Shown: piece after piece, positions 49,991 to 61,100 of the stretch
Layout: every line of letters begins with the position of its first letter
Numbering within the stretch: the stretch's first letter is position 1
Assembly: GCA_963576725.1 (NCBI GenBank)
Contig: OY755240.1
Coordinates: 60,946,633-61,010,632 of the forward strand
DNA length: 64,000 nucleotides
Direction: 5' to 3'
Source: Azorinus chamasolen
Taxonomy: Eukaryota; Mollusca; Bivalvia; Cardiida; Solecurtidae
Notes under the pieces: model-generated
Told to the model about the DNA's origin: nothing
The model's database searches: none
Seen by the model: the letters and a program-made list of their open reading frames with translations, nothing else
Made by a program: the position numbers and the translations under genes

Positions 49991-51163
49991 CCCCGATCTG
50001 GAGTATGGTATAGAACCGTCTGATCTGGGTCTTCTCTGTTTGCAAAGGCGTGAAAAGCCATTTATATGAAGAAAAGAGTGAAACACGCGCACCTGTAAAA
50101 ACAAATGACAGCTTGAAGCAATGCGAAAATATAGTATTTCTGCATAGACACATTCAGCAGTATTTAACTGAATTTGTAATGTACATTCCACAGGCTGCTG
50201 TAAGAAACTGACTTTGTGATGGATATGTTGGTATGTTTTATTTGCAAAAGACATACATGTCCATCAGCATTATATAATACATAGTAAAAAACAAGTAATG
50301 ACGGGCAGTCATTCATAATATGTAATGCTAAATGTGCCTTATTAACAAACACTACAAATGACAAACATTGCGGACTCGGACCAGAGGGCTTCTTAGGAGC
50401 CCCCTAATCTGTGTCTACACTGTTTGTACACCAAGAGTGTGCCAATTAAGGTCTTATGTGCATGGTTTAACACTGTACACCCAAAAGACAAACAGTGCGG
50501 AACCAAATGGATATGCCACAGGAGTGGTATCGAACTTTGTCTTGTATTAATGTAAACAACCTGGTAAATCGTTGAGGAAGTTATATATTTGACATTTCAG
50601 ACATATAAAGATATGGTTTGAATGACAACATACAGAAAAGCATCCGAAATCGGTCCATTAATATAAGAGTACATATGAAAATAAAAATTGGCATAAATCA
50701 GAATCACAAAGGCGTATCACGCATAAGATCAAATAGGGAGATTTTCGATTAGAAAGATATGCTTGTCGCGTATATTCAGTGTATCCCTGTAAACAATAGT
50801 ATTCTAAAACTATCAAGACTGCAACAATTTACATGTACATGTATATAGTACTAACAATGAGATTAAATAGTTTTATTTCCGCATCTCAGTGATACTTCTC
50901 TCGCTTAACCCATTCCTCCATAGACTATTTTTAGGCCAAACCTCTTCGAACAAATCTACCAAAAAGGAGCATTTACTAGAGAAAAGGAACATTTTAGAAT
51001 TTTGTAGTTTGAAACCATTGGAGCTTCAATAGGAGCACATGCTCTATTAGTCACAATGGTTTCAAAAGGTGACTTTTACAGAGTTTTTCACCTTTGCTAT
51101 TGATGTTACGCTCGTGCGGAAGCGCGTACAGCTAGTTACGCCCTGAAAAGGGGCATTAATTGT

Positions 51164-52524
51164 CAGGGGCGTAGCTTGCCTTTAACAAATGTGTAGGCAC
51201 AACTTTGGGTAAGGGGGTCCGGGGACATGCTCCCCCGAAAAAAAATGAAAATCTACAATGCTGGAGGCGCATTTTAGGGGGTTCTGGGAAGACATTTATG
51301 CAAAATATAACTGATATAAAATGCTTCAAATGTGATAGAATTTACAATTTGGGACAGAAAAATGTTGGGTAATTTTGTCAGAAAAAAACATAGTTGTAGA
51401 TTTATAGATTTTCTTTCAGTCAATTAGGCGATTTTTGGAATATATTCGTAGTTTTTTACCTATTGAAAAACTCGCTATTTAAAGCTTATAATTTACTGAA
51501 CTTTAATTTTCGAAACAAGTTGATCTAGCACCTCGTAATTAAGCTCTGTTTGGGGTTTCAGGCTAAATTGTAGATAGTGTGAACCCAGATCGAACCCAGA
51601 TCAATTGCTTGTTTAAAAATTGTTATATTCCGACAGAGTTTTTCTACTGAAACTTGTAACACAACGCTCTTAAGCACATTTTGATGTATGTGTAGCACAT
51701 GACGTGCCAGGCGCGTAGGCAAGTTTTGGAGATTTGGACCGCGAAGGATATTAGCAAACTTATTATTTTACCAACAAAACGTCATTCTGATTTTCAATTT
51801 CCTGCGTGGTTAAGAAATTAAATCTGGTATAAATGAACTATTTTTTGAATCAAACAAACATAAGAAACGACGAGTATACATTTATAAAATGTAATAACAA
51901 AAACTCTGCATTTTTAATACAAAACATCATAATAATTAATGCATGTTATAGCAGTATGCATGTATTAACCCTTCACCTCCTAGACATGAACTGTAAAATG
52001 CACACAGTTAAGATATAGATGAGATGTCGCGAGTAGGAGCGTGTAGGAGTGTGTAGAAGCCCATCAGGCGCATGAACATGACCAGTGTCCTGATGCCACT
52101 GTTCTATCGACATCTAAATCTATATACATTGTATTCTCTTTTTTTCCCAAAAATACAGGTAAAAGCTGAAATATTTTTTCCGTCCTTATCTCACATTATG
52201 CAGTCAAAGTTTTTGATAGAGAAAGACATTTTTACCTGATTGGAAATGATAAGAAAGGCACGAGTTCCGTGCCTCATTAAGGATGCAAAGGTTTGTGTTT
52301 TCATCTGTAATGCTGAAGTTGGGATCTCCAATATCAGGATATATACATGTATAGATATGTACATGTATTACTATACGCGACTAAAAATCTTGTCAGAGCC
52401 GGGATACAATAGATCTAGGTGGCGACATTGTGTAATTTGCTGATAATTTTCTTTGACCCATTGGTTTATTATGAGTCTTTATGACTAAAAAAGACTGGTA
52501 GCCTAATAGGAAGCTACGCCACTG
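51164..52524. mobile_element. Non-autonomous DNA transposon, 1,361 bp, 5 bp target duplication
   Basis: Inverted ends CAGGGGCGTAGCTTGCC and GGAAGCTACGCCACTG; ATTGT on both sides (51159-51163, 52525-52529), single in copy 2 (within CATTAATTGTGAATTT near 46841). No transposase frame. The CAGxGGCG terminus is hAT-like, but hAT elements make 8 bp duplications, so the superfamily stays open. Confidence 0.9.
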
Positions 52525-53239
52525 ATTGTGAATTTTGTCCTGCATGGATCTATCATTCTTTTTAAGACCAAGAATTAGACCGCTTTTTGTGATTGCTTTA
52601 GAGAGGTTTTACTGTAATTAATTGATTCATTCATTGCCGAAGTCCCCAAAAAGAGAAAGTCACATGACTTGCTGCAATAGGCGTATCTGTGATTGCCTTT
52701 GCAAACAGTATGGGTCAAGTTGAGACGCCGAGTAACTCGGCGTCTCATCAGGATCAAAACTGTCTAACACACAACTTTCGTTTTAGAGAAGAAACTAAAG
52801 GGATTTCCCACTTAAACCAAACGAATGCGTTTGCAGTCCAAAATTATTTCACACAAAAATGTGAGCGAGTGTTCAACAGTTTAGATCCTGATTTTGCGCA
52901 AAATTACTCGGTGTCTCGTCTGGGTCCAAACTGTTTGCAAGTGCCGATCAGGTCGCATACAACAGATTGAAAAATAAAAGAAGTTGTTAGAATATTTTCA
53001 GCTGACCTAGTTGATTTGACATGCATAGGCCTACTTTTAAAAGGCAGTTGGGCGTCCGTATAAAGATGATAAATAGAAACCATAAGTCCAGAGAAGACTA
53101 ATCTATCAAAAGGCCAGCTCAGTATAAAAACAGCAATAACACGTTTACGTGTTGAGACTCTGAAAATGGTCGTTTATTAATTGGTTTCGAATTGGGCAGA
53201 TGACGTTTTCCATGATTATACATGTAAGTATAACGTTCA

Positions 53240-53360
53240 TGACGTCACAGCATATTGAAACGTCAATGACGTCGTCTCCATGACATTACATCTCATTCAG
53301 TTTTACTGATTACCGCAAAACATCAACACTTTTATACGCTCTGTTCAGAAAGCATTAAAA
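53240..53360 (+). promoter_or_regulatory. Conserved CRE-containing promoter region, gene copy 3
   Basis: TGACGTCA at 53240-53247, CAATGACGTCG, TTTTATACGCTCTGTTC before the ATG. Intact although the gene is frameshifted. Confidence 0.5.
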
Positions 53361-53729
53361 ATGGATCAATCTGCAATCACAACGACTGAAAACACGATGT
53401 GGAATTCAGTATTTCGACGTCTCAAATTGGATAAGTTGCTGAGTTTTGTCCGTTATGTAAGGAGCGCAAAATCATCAGGCAATCGTATCTTGAAAGAAAA
53501 TGTCGCCATTACAGAAAATCCAAAGTATCGAACTGGTGGAGTAAGCGGGAAATACACATTGGAGAGGTCACCAGACGCACAGACTTACGCACGCATGATT
53601 GCTGATGTACCAGAGAGTACAGATGACGAATCGGAACTCCAGAAGGCTCTAAAGAATATACGGGCACGACTAGGGGACAGGGCACAACTAGATGAACAAA
53701 GACATACTGAAGGCAGATTGTATAACTAG
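53361..53729 (+). pseudogene. Family copy 3, frameshifted by an ~11-base insertion (122 codons)
   Basis: Follows copies 1 and 2 through LDEQR, then an insertion around ACATACTGAAG at about 53701 shifts the frame and stops it at TAA (53727). Downstream, the old frame also carries TAACTAG in place of GAACTCG. The lost part is the C-terminal helix, ~30 residues. Either a pseudogene or a truncated variant. Confidence 0.7.
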
Positions 53730-54108
53730 AAACTGAGCTGGCTGCCAAATACAAGGATGTAAATCATTACTACGGACAAATTGGTTCAACTGATAATATG
53801 ATGTTCATAGCTGTCTGATTGAAAACGAAAAAAAAACTTGATGATAAAAGATATATGCACAAATACATAATACGTGTCTTGAGAAATGGACATTCTTTTT
53901 AAAAATCAAAATCTTGTCTTTGTTGTCTTTTACAAACACTTAATTTCAATTTCATAATTGAATACACACTTCAAACATCAGAATAGTCGACGACACACCA
54001 ACCGGGAAGCTAATGGGTTTATTGTTATGTATGTTTTCACTATATTACGTTTGAATGCAAGCATGCAAGATCAACTAAAACACTCATGATACTGCCAGAG
54101 CAACTGAT

Positions 54109-54440
54109 AAAGATGCAACCTCAAATAATAACATCGTAATTTCTCCACCAAAACCTATGCTGTGACAACTCTTTAGAACCGCCTCTTAACCCATTCCCTC
54201 ATATTGACGCCTCTGCAAAAGTCACTTGTTGAAACCATTGTGATAAATAGAGCTTTTGCTCCTATAGGAGCACATACTATATTTATCACAATGCTTTCAA
54301 ACTACAGCTAGAATTCTCTCTAGTTAATGCTCCTTTTCGGTAGATTTATTCAAAGTGATTGGATCTAAAAGTAGCCTATGAGGTAATGGGTTAAGCGTGG
54401 CCTCAACATAGGATTTGGTGGAGAAATCTACGCATCTTAT
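54109..54440. repeat. MITE-C hairpin interrupted by MITE-B (copy 3)
   Basis: Same nested arrangement as copy 2: MITE-B occupies 54186-54394 between TTAA repeats. Confidence 0.88.
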
Positions 54441-54735
54441 CTGAGCCTCAGATTTACTGTCCTCTGTACAGTTAATACATGTAGTTTTTTTGTAATAGCG
54501 TGTCCTAGGAGAAGCAACAGTTATAGTTTGATTTTTCGAACCAAATTGTTTACAAATGTTACCATGTCGTGTTTGGCATGAAAATGGTCAATACTTTACA
54601 CAATTATCGCTGAAAAAAAGTGTCGTCTGCAACCATTTTCAAAGTAATAATTTCTTCCGTTCCTACGGTCAAAGTGTCAAAGAGTTTCAATGCTGATGAG
54701 ACGCCATGTTACTCGATCTAAACTGTTTGTATATA

Positions 54736-55492
54736 TGTTCTGCGCAATATTGGAATACGGACAATTCTAGAATTGCCCTGCGCGTTTTAGGAATTCCAAT
54801 AATGGCGGACCATTCCAGAATTGCCCTGCGCGATTCTAGAATCGCGCAAGGCAAACTTACATTAGCATTGTTGTTATGTTCTACTATTGTTCGGCGAGAA
54901 AAAAAGAGAATTTGATGCGGGTACACTTAGTCTTTGTTTTTCACAAATTGGTTTGTTTTGTGGTCATTATTACCTTATTATTTATGGTATTGATAGAGCG
55001 TATCGTCGTGATACGATAGTGCGTCTTACCGAACCATGTTTTATTTTTGTGTGTTAAATACAAGTGTATTTTTATCAAAACAATTACTAATTGTAGACTA
55101 TTAACCCTTTCCCTCATATCACCGTATTTTTATGCAGTTGCAAGCAGAGTAGACCCAGATCAGACTACTCTCGTAGGAGCAGTCTTCCCAATGTCTGCTC
55201 TGTTTGCTTATGACATGATAAAGATATTAACCCTTTATTCCATAAATACGCATTTCTACGCCTATGCAATTCATATAGGTGATGAATAAAATAGACTATA
55301 ATTGATAATATATAAATGTATGTACTGTAAATGGAAAATTCCAACTTTGTCCACAATTCCGAAAACGCGCACGGACCATTCTAGAATCGCCCTGCGCGTT
55401 TTAGGAATTCCAATATTGTCCGCCATTATTGGAATTCCTAAAATGCGCAGGGCAATTCTAGAATTGTCCATATTCCAATAATGCGCAGAACA
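54736..55492. mobile_element. Inverted-repeat element, 757 bp, TATA target duplication
   Basis: TGTTCTGCGCAATATTGGAA at the left; TTCCAATAATGCGCAGAACA at the right; TIRs run ~75 bp. TATA flanks both ends (54732-54735, 55493-55496) and is single in copy 2 (GTATATACATG near 49090). Truncated family A pieces (55100-55260) are nested inside. The ends contain TCTAGAATTG-type palindromes. Confidence 0.9.
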
Positions 55493-55621
55493 TATACATG
55501 TACATGTATATAGTGCAGCCTCGATAATTCGAAATTTTAGTATAAATTTTTGTTAGAGAATTTAGGCAGGTTGTTGCTTAATGCAGGACGGAAGCCATGC
55601 AGAGAGCTTTCATCTTGCTTT

Positions 55622-56460
55622 AACTATTTCCCTGTTCAGTATTCATGTAAGACATAATGAATATTTATTAGTTGATTAATTTTTTATATAGTAAAACGTT
55701 AAAGAAAACCTTTTGCCTTCACAAAAACTGTAGAATCAGACCTGTATTGTGTCAATAGCAAACAGAGTTGACCCAGAACAGACGGCCCCTATTCTGTTTG
55801 CAAATGCGTGAAAAGGCGTTTATATGAAGGAAAGGGTTAAGTTGTTACCTGTCTGGAAGATCAATAATGATACGTATTTGAGTATTCGAATAATCAAAGT
55901 TTGACTGTAATCATACCTTCTACGCTAGTGTGAGTTAAAGGTTACCTCAATTACTATTAGTATTTAACCAGAAACAAGATGGCCATGATGGCCCTTAATA
56001 GCTTACCTGGTTACATACACTGTATTACTATGTAAAAATAAGTCAGCTACAGATTGGGGCCAATATGAAACCAAGGGCCATAAGTTTAGGCCTGGAGGTT
56101 AAAATTTGAACAATTTGGTAGAGGAATATTCATGATGCTTCATATAAATTTCAATGGTCTGGGCCTTACAATTTCACAGAAGGAGATTTTTAAAGATTTT
56201 CCTATGAAAAACTGATAAGCCCGGGACGGGGCCATTTTGGTCCAGGGGTCATAACTTGAACAATCTTGGTAGAAAACCATTAAATGATACTACATATCAA
56301 ATTTCAAAGGTCTAGGCCTTACAGTTTCGGAGAAGAAGATTTTTAAAGATTTACCTATAAAAAAACTGATAAGTCACGGGACGGGACACTGATCTGGAGT
56401 GTGGTATAGAACCGTCTGATCTGGGTCTTCTCTGTTTGCAAAGGCATGAAAAGCCATTTA
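55622..56460. repeat. Copy 3 MITE-A (55622-55838) and 'gagggcc' element (55976-~56400)
   Basis: Counterparts of 49229-49446 and 49571-49990 with few substitutions. Confidence 0.75.
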
Positions 56461-57019
56461 CATAAAGGAAAGAGTGAAACACGCGCATCTGTAAAAACAA
56501 ATGACAGCTTGAAGCAATGCGAAAATATAGTATATCTGCATAGACACATTCAGCAGTATTAAACTGAATTTGTGATGTACATTCTACAGGCTGCTGTAAG
56601 AAACTGACTTTGTGATGGATATGCCACAGGCAGTGGTATCGAAATGACTTTGTCTTGTATTAATGTAAACAACCTGGTAAATCGTTGAGGAAGTTATATA
56701 TTTGACATTTCAGACATATAAAGATATGAGTTGAATGACAACATACAGAAAAGCATCCGAAATCGGTCCACTGATTATGATATAAGAGTACATATGAAAA
56801 TAAAAATGGGCATAAATCAGAATCACAAAGGCGTATCACGCATAAGATTAAATAGGGAGATTTTCGATTAGAAAGACATGCTTGTCGCGTACAGTGTATC
56901 CCTGTAAACAATAGTATTCTAAAACTATCAAGACTGCAACAATTTACATGTACATGTATATAGTACTAACAATGAGATTAAATAGTTTTATTTCCGTATC
57001 TCAGTGATACTTCTCTCGC

Positions 57020-57481
57020 TTAACCCATTCCTCCATAGGCTATTATTAGGCCAAACCTCTTTGAACAAATCTACCAAAAAGGAGCATTTACTAGAGAAAA
57101 GGAACATTTTAGAATTTTATAGTTTGAAAACATTGTTATAAATAGAGCATTTGCTCCTATAGAAGCAAATGCTCTATTTATCACAATGGTTTCAACAGGT
57201 CATTTTTACAGAGGCGCAGAAAGGCATATTTATGGAGGAAAGGGTTAACCCGTTCCTTCATACAAACACCTTTTCATGCATTTGCAAACATTTGCTCTAG
57301 GAGGTGTATGATCAGGGTCTGCTCTGTTTGCTTTAGACATGATATAGATCTGATTCTACAGTTTTTGGCAAAGTAAAAAACTTTCCTTGAAAAGTTTACA
57401 CTATAGACGGACTACAGTTTACTCTAAAATATTCATGATGTCGTAATTCCTTACAGGAATATTGAACAGAGAATGGCTTAA
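57020..57481. repeat. Chimeric MITE-B/A (57020-57248) abutting MITE-A (57245-57481)
   Basis: The first begins TTAACCCATTCCTCC (family B), holds the family B hairpin and ends GGAGGAAAGGGTTAA (family A). Its right TTAA is shared with the next element. Confidence 0.8.
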
Positions 57482-58036
57482 TGGGAGAATTGAAAATTAT
57501 TATAAACATACATGTAGTATACCGATATACAGTATCAAAATTGTCCTACATGTATGGTGTTGTTGTTTTTATTGTTATTGTATTTTATTTTGTTTGAAAG
57601 ACCCTACAGGAGATGTCAGATCTGGGTAAACTTTGTTTGCAAATGCGTTTAATATATATCTATGTTTCTCCCACTGCCTTCTCGTAGTTATTAATTCAGT
57701 ATCATATGACAAACCCTTAACCTCATGAATATGTATGTAATAAAATAAATATTCAATAACTGATTTATGTATGTAATAATTTCTGCATAAATTTTGTCCT
57801 GCATTAGAAAACACCTGATTTTAAAGACAACAATTTCTATTAATTAAGTGCTCACTTTTAGAGGGTTTTTGCAGTACACTGTTTCAAATGTTCAAGTACC
57901 TTTCCAATGTAATTTGGCTCTTATCCTTATATAACATTTCAATTTGAAGACAAGTATTTGAAATTATGAACCAGTTTATTGCACAGTGTTTGACGGAGCT
58001 AAACTGTTGACGGTTTCCCCTGGAAGATGGCATAGG
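57482..58036. other. 3' region of MMAB, no other gene
   Basis: AT-rich downstream sequence of the MMAB terminal exon; scattered MITE fragments only. Confidence 0.5.
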
Positions 58037-58136
58037 CTACGTTTTAGGGGTATCATATATCCGCCGGTATATTCTCTCCTCCTGCCCCTCAAGGTGAGCT
58101 GCATATCTCGCCATGGTGAACAACAGATCACTTAGC
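58037..58136 (-). CDS. MMAB: MMAB terminal exon (LSDLLFTMARYAA)
   Basis: Acceptor TTTGTAG; completes Arg and runs to TAG at 58039-58037. Confidence 0.95.
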
Positions 58137-61100
58137 CTACAAACAAATGGTTTGGATAGAGATGGCCATTGTATAAAAGATATTACTTGCTGAATATAAA
58201 AGCTGATAAGTTTCAAATTACCATAATTATTACACTGCATATAACACTAAACAGAATATCATAATGTATACAATACATATAAAACAATACCATAACTTAT
58301 ACACTGAATAGAATAGTATTCCATCACTTATACATTGAATAGAATAGTATACCATAACTTATACATTGTATAGACTAGTAATAATTTATACATTGTATAG
58401 AATAGTATTCCATAACATATAAATTGTATAGAATAGATATTCAAAAACTTATACATTGTATAAATTAGAATACCATAATTTATACATTGTATAGAGTAGA
58501 AAACCATAATTTATACAATGGATGTGATAGTGTACCATATAATTTATACAGTATTACAGTATATAATAGTATACCATACATTTACAATGTATATAAAAGT
58601 ATGCTATAATTTATATACTGTATACAATAGGATACCAGAGGTCCAGGTTAGATGCATAAATTAAATTATTTTCAAGAATAACTTCTTTATTTCTCCACCA
58701 AACCCTATGTTGTGACCACTCTTTAGAATCGTCTCAAAGAGACGATTCTAAAGAGTGGTCACAACATAGGGTTTGGTGGAGAAATGATGATTTAGTATTT
58801 TGGTACGCATGTCAAGTAAATAAGTGATAACCTTTCAAAACAAGGTAGATCCAAATTAGCTGCCAAGTAACTCTGCTTCTAAACAGAATTTAAACTGCTG
58901 ATCACCCAAGTTGTAGAAGAAAATATAATCTTTGAAATTTTAAGCAGACAACTTTACTTTTTGCACAATTATTTATCAAGCAAAGAGTTGTACTGTGAGG
59001 AATGATCTGTTGGTAACAGTTATTACCTATTCAGGTATCGAAGAGGCTCGTCATCCATCTCACATGACCTCACAAGTGGCACAACTCTGAATAAATGTAT
59101 AAAAATGCCTTTCCACAAATAGATATATACAATTCACTTATCTTACTTGTGGTACATTTTAGTTACACAGTGTGCGGTTTACCAAATATGGAATATGTAC
59201 CGCTACCAAATTTCACATGTCATAGGTGAAAGTGAGCAATATATATTCAATATCAAGTAACATACCCCACCCCCGATGTAATACATTAACCCTGTCCTTC
59301 ATATAAATGAAAAAAGTGTAGACCGAGGGTCTGCTGTTTGCTTAGGGCTGTTCCAATTAAATGTGTATGGGGGTGCAGGAAGGCACTTTCAAATTCGGCC
59401 ACCCACCCATAACAGTTTTTTACTAATGCACAAACCAATTAGTACCATTTTTGCAGCGAAACCCATCCATGCATAGCTGTTTTTTTAAAGTGCCTTCCTG
59501 CCCCCCAATCAACATTAAATGGAACAGCCCTTCTGACATAATATAGATCTGATTCTACAGTTTTTGTCAAAGCAAAAAATTCACTTGAAAGGTATATAAA
59601 CTTCAGCTAATAAATATTCATGATGTCATTATTACTTACATGAATGATCAACAGGGAAAGTTTTAAACCAACAAGCACAAAAATTATATAGATTTCAGAA
59701 ACTCCTGAAAACAACTACATTCATACAGAGCTATAGATAAGGGTGCGTACCCAAATACTAAAATCGTCATTTCTACACCAAATCCTATACTGTGACCACT
59801 CTTTAGAATCGTCTCGAAGAGACGATTCTAAAGAGTGGTCACTGTATAGGGTTTAGTGGAGAAATAACGGAGTTATTCTTGAAAATGTTTTGATTTACGC
59901 ATCTTATCTGGAACACTGTTCATAGTTTTACAAGCTGTCTGTTTACAACAAAGATTCAGCTTTTACCAGTGAATATGCATATAAGAAATAATGGAATAAT
60001 GAATATTCATTAGCTACATTTCTATAAGGGCATGTGTACACAAAAAAATGGTATTGGAAGGTCTATTATAATTTCATAACAGAGCAGATCTTGATCAGAT
60101 GGCTCCAATAGGAACCGTCTGATCTGGATCTTCTCAGTTTGCAAAAGCATGAAACAGCATATGTGTATGAGGAACAGGGTAAAGTACATTAACTTTCAAA
60201 CTACAAAATTTTAAAATTTTCCTTTTCTCTAGTTACATGTAATGCTCCTTTTCGGTAGATTTATTCAAAGAGGTTGGATCTAAATATAGCCTATGAGGGA
60301 ATGGGTTAATTAGCTGAATTTTTAGAATGACATTATGTTGTAGGGAAGTTCAACTTGGCAGAAACTAAAAAATCAGATCTATAGAAATCATTTCATAAGC
60401 AAACAGAGCAGATCCTGATCAGACGGCTCACACAGGAGCCATCTGATCTGGGTCTACTCTTATTGCAAAGACTCCAAAGGTGTCTCTATCAGATAAAAGG
60501 TTAACATGTATAGTTGCAAAACTCTGAAATGTTACAAGGTCTACGACGCTGGTTTGGGTCTATACGGTATGTGTGTATATCTAAGTGTCCTGTAAAATGG
60601 GCCAGATATATTACCTTCTCTCAGCTCGTCTACAGGCAGATCGAGCGACATGTAGTGAACAGGCTGCCTTGCCACCAGACTGAAGGAGAACATAAAACCA
60701 CCATTATCAAGGCTACACAAAACTGCATGTGAGTATGAAGTCTCTGTACTGTGTCTATCGTAAACCTTTAGCACACCATGAGAAAACAGGTCAATACCTT
60801 TACATGCATAATAATTCTGGATCTAGATGATCATGAATGACTTGTCAGGTGGCTCAAACTTTTATGTCAACATGATCAAGTTTTTTAAACTGAAACTATA
60901 GAAAAATCTATTCAATGAACTGACATTACTGCACAGAAACCATGTAAGTTTTCATATCAATTTTAAAGCTAACTTTACACGTCACTCATGTGGGTTTTTG
61001 TTGTTGTTTTTTTTAATGCAGATACATTAGTTCATGCTAACTAGGCTGTGTAATGAATTTAACCCTTTCCCAGTTCTATGTTTATTCCAAATTTTAATAC

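Larger units (their letters stand above)
46656..50990 (+). repeat. Segmental duplication, copy 2
   Basis: Followed directly by copy 3; the two are near-identical over long stretches (for example 46880-47340 against 52530-52990, and 49440-50200 against 55840-56590). It has ~288 bp (about 50226-50514) absent from copy 3, flanked by GGATATG on both sides. Confidence 0.88.
50990..57130 (+). repeat. Segmental duplication, copy 3
   Basis: Tandem partner of copy 2 enlarged by two insertions (51164-52524 and 54736-55492). Starts AGAATTTTGTAGTTTGAAAC and runs to the AACCCATTCCTCCATAGGC block. Confidence 0.88.
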
